Of a stretch of DNA of 64,000 nucleotides, positions 60,363-64,000 are shown one piece after another (positions within the stretch are counted from its first letter, which is position 1; each line of letters opens with the position of its first letter). The position numbers were made by a program, and so were the translations under genes. This DNA comes from Craspedostauros australis (lineage: Eukaryota; Bacillariophyta; Bacillariophyceae; Mastogloiales; Achnanthaceae): assembly GCA_026770025.1 (NCBI GenBank), contig JAMXDE010000010.1:682001-746000 (forward strand). Reading direction: 5' to 3'. Below the pieces are notes generated by a model, which made no database searches, was not told where the DNA came from, and saw only the letters and a list, made by a program, of their open reading frames with translations.

Positions 60363-62478
60363 CTACACATCCCCGACCATGAGGAATGGTTCGCGCAAGA
60401 ACTCCCAGTATCCGCCGAGGCTGTCGTCATCCCCGCTGCCATGGCTCTGCCACCGAGAACGTCGGTTCCGGGATTGCGTCGAGTCAAGTTCGTCATGTTG
60501 CTCCGGTTTGAAATGGCCGAACCTGTACAGCAGGAGTCCCACCACAACAAGGATCATGCCGCCCAGGTTGTAGAAGGGGTTGGCAGATTTGGAATGCAGC
60601 TCAAAGACTAGATGACCCAACGGCACGGACGCCGTAAGGGCGAGGTACATGATGGATGCCGATCCATACTTCAGCATGAGGATCACCGCGATGGTTGTCG
60701 CGACGGAGGAGAGAAGTGCCAGGTGGACCCAAACCGAGGCACCTTCGCACTTATCGGGATGGCAGCCAGTTTCGACGAAGTTCTCCGAGTGCATGAGACA
60801 CTGGATTCCGTTCCACCAATTGTCTGGCAGGCTCGAAGGTGCCACGGGTGGAGACGATGCCACTGCCGCCGGGATGCAAAGCGGGAGGCTGAAGAGGAAC
60901 TGGAAGACAGCCACCCATCCATTGACGAACATGGGGTCGAACTGAGCATCTTCGGACACGGCCACCTGCTTGTAGATGCTCGAGAGAGTCATCGGGATGG
61001 TGGACGCCACAAGGACCAGGCTCCAAACGAAGATGAGGAAGTCGTCTTGCCGGATTGACTCGCTGCGCGACACCCAATGGCAAACTTGGCCGAAGTTGCG
61101 TCCGAGATCGGCATCTCCAATGACATCCCCAACGACATCAGCAGCGAAGAGATCAGCACCGGCGGTGGTGTTTGGATTGATCTCGGTGTGGGTCGCAAGC
61201 GACAGACAAGCGTGCTGGGTCAACGCTCTTTCGCAGAGGAAGCAGTAGTTATTGGATTCGAGTGCCTGGCAGGAGTGGAGTGGTGCGTGCTCCTCGAGCA
61301 GGACTGGATAAAGAACAGTTACGATGGCTGTGAGGACGATGGCTGCTCCCACGTACTGATGCACCGTGAAGCGTTCCTTGAGAAGGACTCGGCTGAAGAA
61401 CATGCTGAAAGGAATCGCTGCCTGAGGCAAGAGGACGATGAGGGTGCCTGGCAGGTAGGTACTGCAGAGAACCTGGAGACCCGAACTCACGGCATCCAGA
61501 GCGCCCATGATGACGAAGGGACGCTTGGACATCTTCCAATGACTGGGCCGGATGGAGTTGTGGAACCATCCAAAGTAGCTGACTGGAAGGATATAGATGA
61601 ATGCGATCGGTATGTACATCAGGTTGGAGTATATGGTCAGGAAGGTGGGGTAGTTGTACCTGCATGGCGTACGAAAGGGCATGTGCGGTTGTGTACGGTT
61701 GTGCACGGGTATGTAATCGTATGTGGAGTGGAGCAATTGCGTTCATCATTGTGGCAATGGCCCATTCCAGAAGCGAAGGATGTACGTGCAGGACGAGTAG
61801 AAGCATAACAGATTCGTAGATGTGTGAGTGGGCAAAGAATCCAGCGTGAGCGAAGGGAAAGGTGCAGAGCATGGTGTTTGTTCTGGCACAGCGTTGCGTG
61901 ACGAATCACGGTGTACCATACGAGCATGCACATCATCCAGCGATGAAAGCAAGCGCCATGCATACGCATACATCAATGCACGTATGCAGACAGGCAGAGC
62001 GAAGAAGGACGTACATTGGAAGGGATTGAAGCTTGGCCAGAACGGCGTTCGACACTCCTGCGGCTACAAGCAAGAGAAAGACGATGGACAGCTTCATGTT
62101 CTTGCCAACGCGCTTCAACGTTCTGCTCACGGCCGTCGAGACTGCTGCACTCAGAACAGTGAACTGGTCGTTATCGCCAGAATGGGCGGATCGTTCTTCG
62201 AGCTCCAGCAGGTCCAGCAGTAACGGGCGTCTCAGCTGCTCGTGTCGGCTGTCACCGTCATCGTGACGGCTCGTGCTGTCCAGACCCTCATCTTCCAACG
62301 GAAATGCCGCCGGTGATTGTGGCTGCTGCACCCGCGCATCATCATCGCGTTGCTGGTCATCATGCTCCTGTTCTGATTCACCTCGCCGAGTTGCTGGCAA
62401 TGATGGTGGGAAACTCGACCGCTTGGATATTCTGCGGAACAGCAACGTCCTCGAGTGATGGTCGCCAGCCGGTATCAT
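60363..62478 (-). CDS. CRT-like drug/metabolite transporter
   Basis: Exon 1 is 62478-62015 and exon 2 is 61659-60363. The 355-bp intron has donor GTACGT and acceptor ATGCAG and splits a Met codon; the join gives LQSLPM-YNYPTFL, the end of TM1 in this family. The product is 586 residues with a 115-residue acidic, Gln/Arg/Asp-rich cytoplasmic N-terminus. About ten hydrophobic helices follow. Signatures include GVSNAVLAKLQ, MGALDAVSSGLQVL, LPQAAIPFSMFFSRVLLKERF and the late ASIMYLALTASVPLGHLVF. These match the CRT-like branch of the DMT superfamily, which includes plant plastid thiol transporters and the vacuolar transporter of apicomplexans. A Cys-bearing loop sits mid-protein (residues about 300-360). 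The substrate and membrane are not shown by the sequence. Confidence 0.87.
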
Positions 62479-63029
62479 GGTGCTTGCTCCCGACGCACGT
62501 TTCCAAGTCAGTTCTGACAACGATGCTCCGTGGGTATGGACGAGTGTGAATACAGCAGCAGCACTGGAGGGTATTGGTGTGCCAGCGCAATAATGTCGAC
62601 TGTGGCTCTGTCTTGCTTCGTGTTCCTCTTCGCCAAGTGTTGCTGTCACTCTCAATTCTGTTGTGCTTTCTCGCACTCGTATTGTGGTATAGCAAGAGCA
62701 GCTACGGTATGGTATGGTGTGGCGAAGTATAGTTGGCCAATAGGCTTTTGGATGATCGGGTCTCTTCCTCCTTGGTCCGTCTTTCGTTGTTGTGATGGCG
62801 GTGGTGGAGGCTGTTCAATCGTGATGGTGATGACCACATCCATGACACCCGCAAGACACCCCCACAAAACAACATTCATCCAACGGCCAATCAGTCAGCC
62901 AACAACAAGAGATTCCTCCGAACAACAAAGACGACGAAGAAGAAGGCGAACGATTGAATGTGACACGACACCAACGCGCTCAAGAAGCGTGCCAATCACG
63001 ATTCACGAGGGTGATGCCGTCGCGGATCC
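62479..63029. other. Upstream region of the CRT-like gene
   Basis: It contains the promoter of the minus-strand transporter. A plus-strand frame covers this stretch but begins with low-complexity Cys/Ser-rich sequence and is not supported as a gene. Confidence 0.4.
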
Positions 63030-64000
63030 CAAACGTTGCACATCGCGATCGTCACCGAAAAGAACATCGTTCCGAATTTTGCGCGAGACATCACAGGGCA
63101 CCCGGAAGTTCTGCAGAGAACGTCGGCGAAGAGGCTGTTTCAGACTGTTCACGAAAGTTCTGAAATATTCTATGTAATTCCTATTTCGCCACAGATCCCG
63201 CACGCTTGAAATCGGTACAAAGAGTGTCCTTCTTTCTATCATAGCATACGATTGGAGTTGCCCACAGATGACTGCGTCTTCGGCAGATCAGGGCGTAGCC
63301 GCACCATACCTGCTAGAGTATTCGTATGCACGTACCATAGCTCGTACTCCATTTGTATGAGAGCATTTGCAGAGCAAGCACCAGCAGGTATCAGCAGGCA
63401 CGGGCAAGGCAATTCGTGTCAGCAAGAAGGCAGATCTGTTGCCCGTCAAGGTATTATGTGAGATTGATCTCTGCTTGCATTGCGTTACGTTGTCTTGGTA
63501 CTCGTTCTCGTTGGTGGGTACGTGGTCTGGTAGCCTTTGCTGCAACGCAACGACCGCCACGTCCATGATTCTGCGAGTTGTCTGTTATTGTTGCTCCACC
63601 TGCACCCTGCCATTATGTTTGTTTTGTGTAAATGTTTAATATGTTTTGTTCTTGTACGGCATGTTGATCCCGGTATGGAAGACCTGTGCTCTCAGAGGAG
63701 GAGGAGCATCGTGCTGGTCGTGTTCATGCAGAGAATGCATGTTCCCAAGCCATACGCGCAGAGCATCGGCCATCTTGCGACGACTGCTCTGTCGTACGTC
63801 CTGGAGTCGTCTGGATACAATGTTATAAACCACCAGATCCCTCTTCAAAGCCGGGGCCTTCGAAGTGGGGCAGCTCCTTGCAGACGTGCAAGATGTGTGT
63901 GATCTCGTCGTTGGAACTGGATCAAGTCGGTTGTTCGTTTCGGTGGATGTTGATTGCATGTATCGGATGATTTTCGAGCAGCAACAGCGAGGAAGGTGGA
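63015..64000 (+). CDS. Parts of an unresolved multi-exon gene, cut by the window edge
   Basis: Four stretches read well on the plus strand and join in phase: one ending at 63173 (HIAIVTEKNIVPNFARDI...), 63373-63451 (GTGKAIRVSKKADLLPVK), 63700-63793 (SIVLVVFMQRM...GHLATTA) and 63837 to the edge (LFKAGAFEVGQLLADVQDVC). Junction sequences are GTAATT/TTGCAG, GTATTA/CTCAG and GTACGT/ACCAG. The last proposed intron would be only 43 bp. The first stretch has no visible start: a stop in its frame sits at 63012 and no acceptor follows. I recognise no domain. The last stretch stays open to base 64000. Individual exons may be wrong. Confidence 0.3.

Noticed and set aside
63823-63916. Minus-strand terminal exon ending FEEGSGGL
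   Set aside because: The plus-strand reading of the same bases continues to the window edge and joins in phase with upstream stretches, so the minus reading is probably its shadow. It is not fully excluded.

Overview
The window is nuclear DNA of a eukaryotic alga, most likely a diatom. Spliceosomal introns (43-495 bp, donors GTAAGT, GTACGT, GTGAGT or GTGAGG) split most genes. Several proteins begin with a signal peptide followed by an A/F cleavage motif (SA|F, NA|F, AA|FAP), the hallmark of plastid import in algae with red-derived secondary plastids. The mobile elements (copia with diatom-like features, a PIF/Harbinger transposase and an Ambal-like two-ORF LINE) fit the same origin. Genes of universal eukaryotic families are spaced at about one per 2-3 kb. 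I cannot name the species.

Layout. 1-13181 is an accessory block: an intact Ty1/copia polyprotein, a 48-bp tandem array, decayed repeat-like sequence, a 60-bp tandem array and a Harbinger transposase. 13182-20262 holds two convergent cell-surface genes: an LRR membrane protein and a fusion of a 5'-nucleotidase-like ectodomain with a class C (GABA-B-like) 7TM receptor. 21969-29995 is a compact housekeeping block: an FBXO3-like F-box/ApaG protein, a secreted-type MIF/tautomerase, COX11, a UBE2S-like E2 and mitochondrial ribosomal protein S33. 31136-35374 is a large plastid-targeted repeat protein of unknown function with three copies of a C-terminal module. 36334-37314 is an Smr-domain protein with several ubiquitin-interacting motifs. 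38392-50311 is a Nudix-CobW/COG0523 fusion gene cut by a recent 8.7-kb LINE. 50548-62478 holds plastid nitrite reductase, NSF, a histidine phosphatase, a plastid-targeted unknown protein and a CRT-like transporter. The last kilobase contains parts of an unresolved plus-strand gene that runs off the edge.

Gene models were joined across introns by hand. Each join was accepted only where donor, acceptor and reading phase agreed and the joined protein restored a family motif, for example DIYG-A-LPFPNT in the nucleotidase, WTGC-PNSCG in nitrite reductase, SYI-A-VSIVD in MIF and LPM-YNYP in the CRT-like transporter.

The most notable observations are: the exact LINE insertion, with an 18-bp target-site duplication, into a Nudix-COG0523 fusion; the nucleotidase-GPCR fusion, which could in principle couple extracellular nucleotide handling to signalling; the plastid protein with its repeated RGxP...SGSRYFL module; and the Smr-UIM protein. 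Three ubiquitin-linked genes (F-box, E2S, UIM) lie within about 16 kb. No bacterial-type operons, CRISPR arrays, tRNA genes or rRNA genes were seen.
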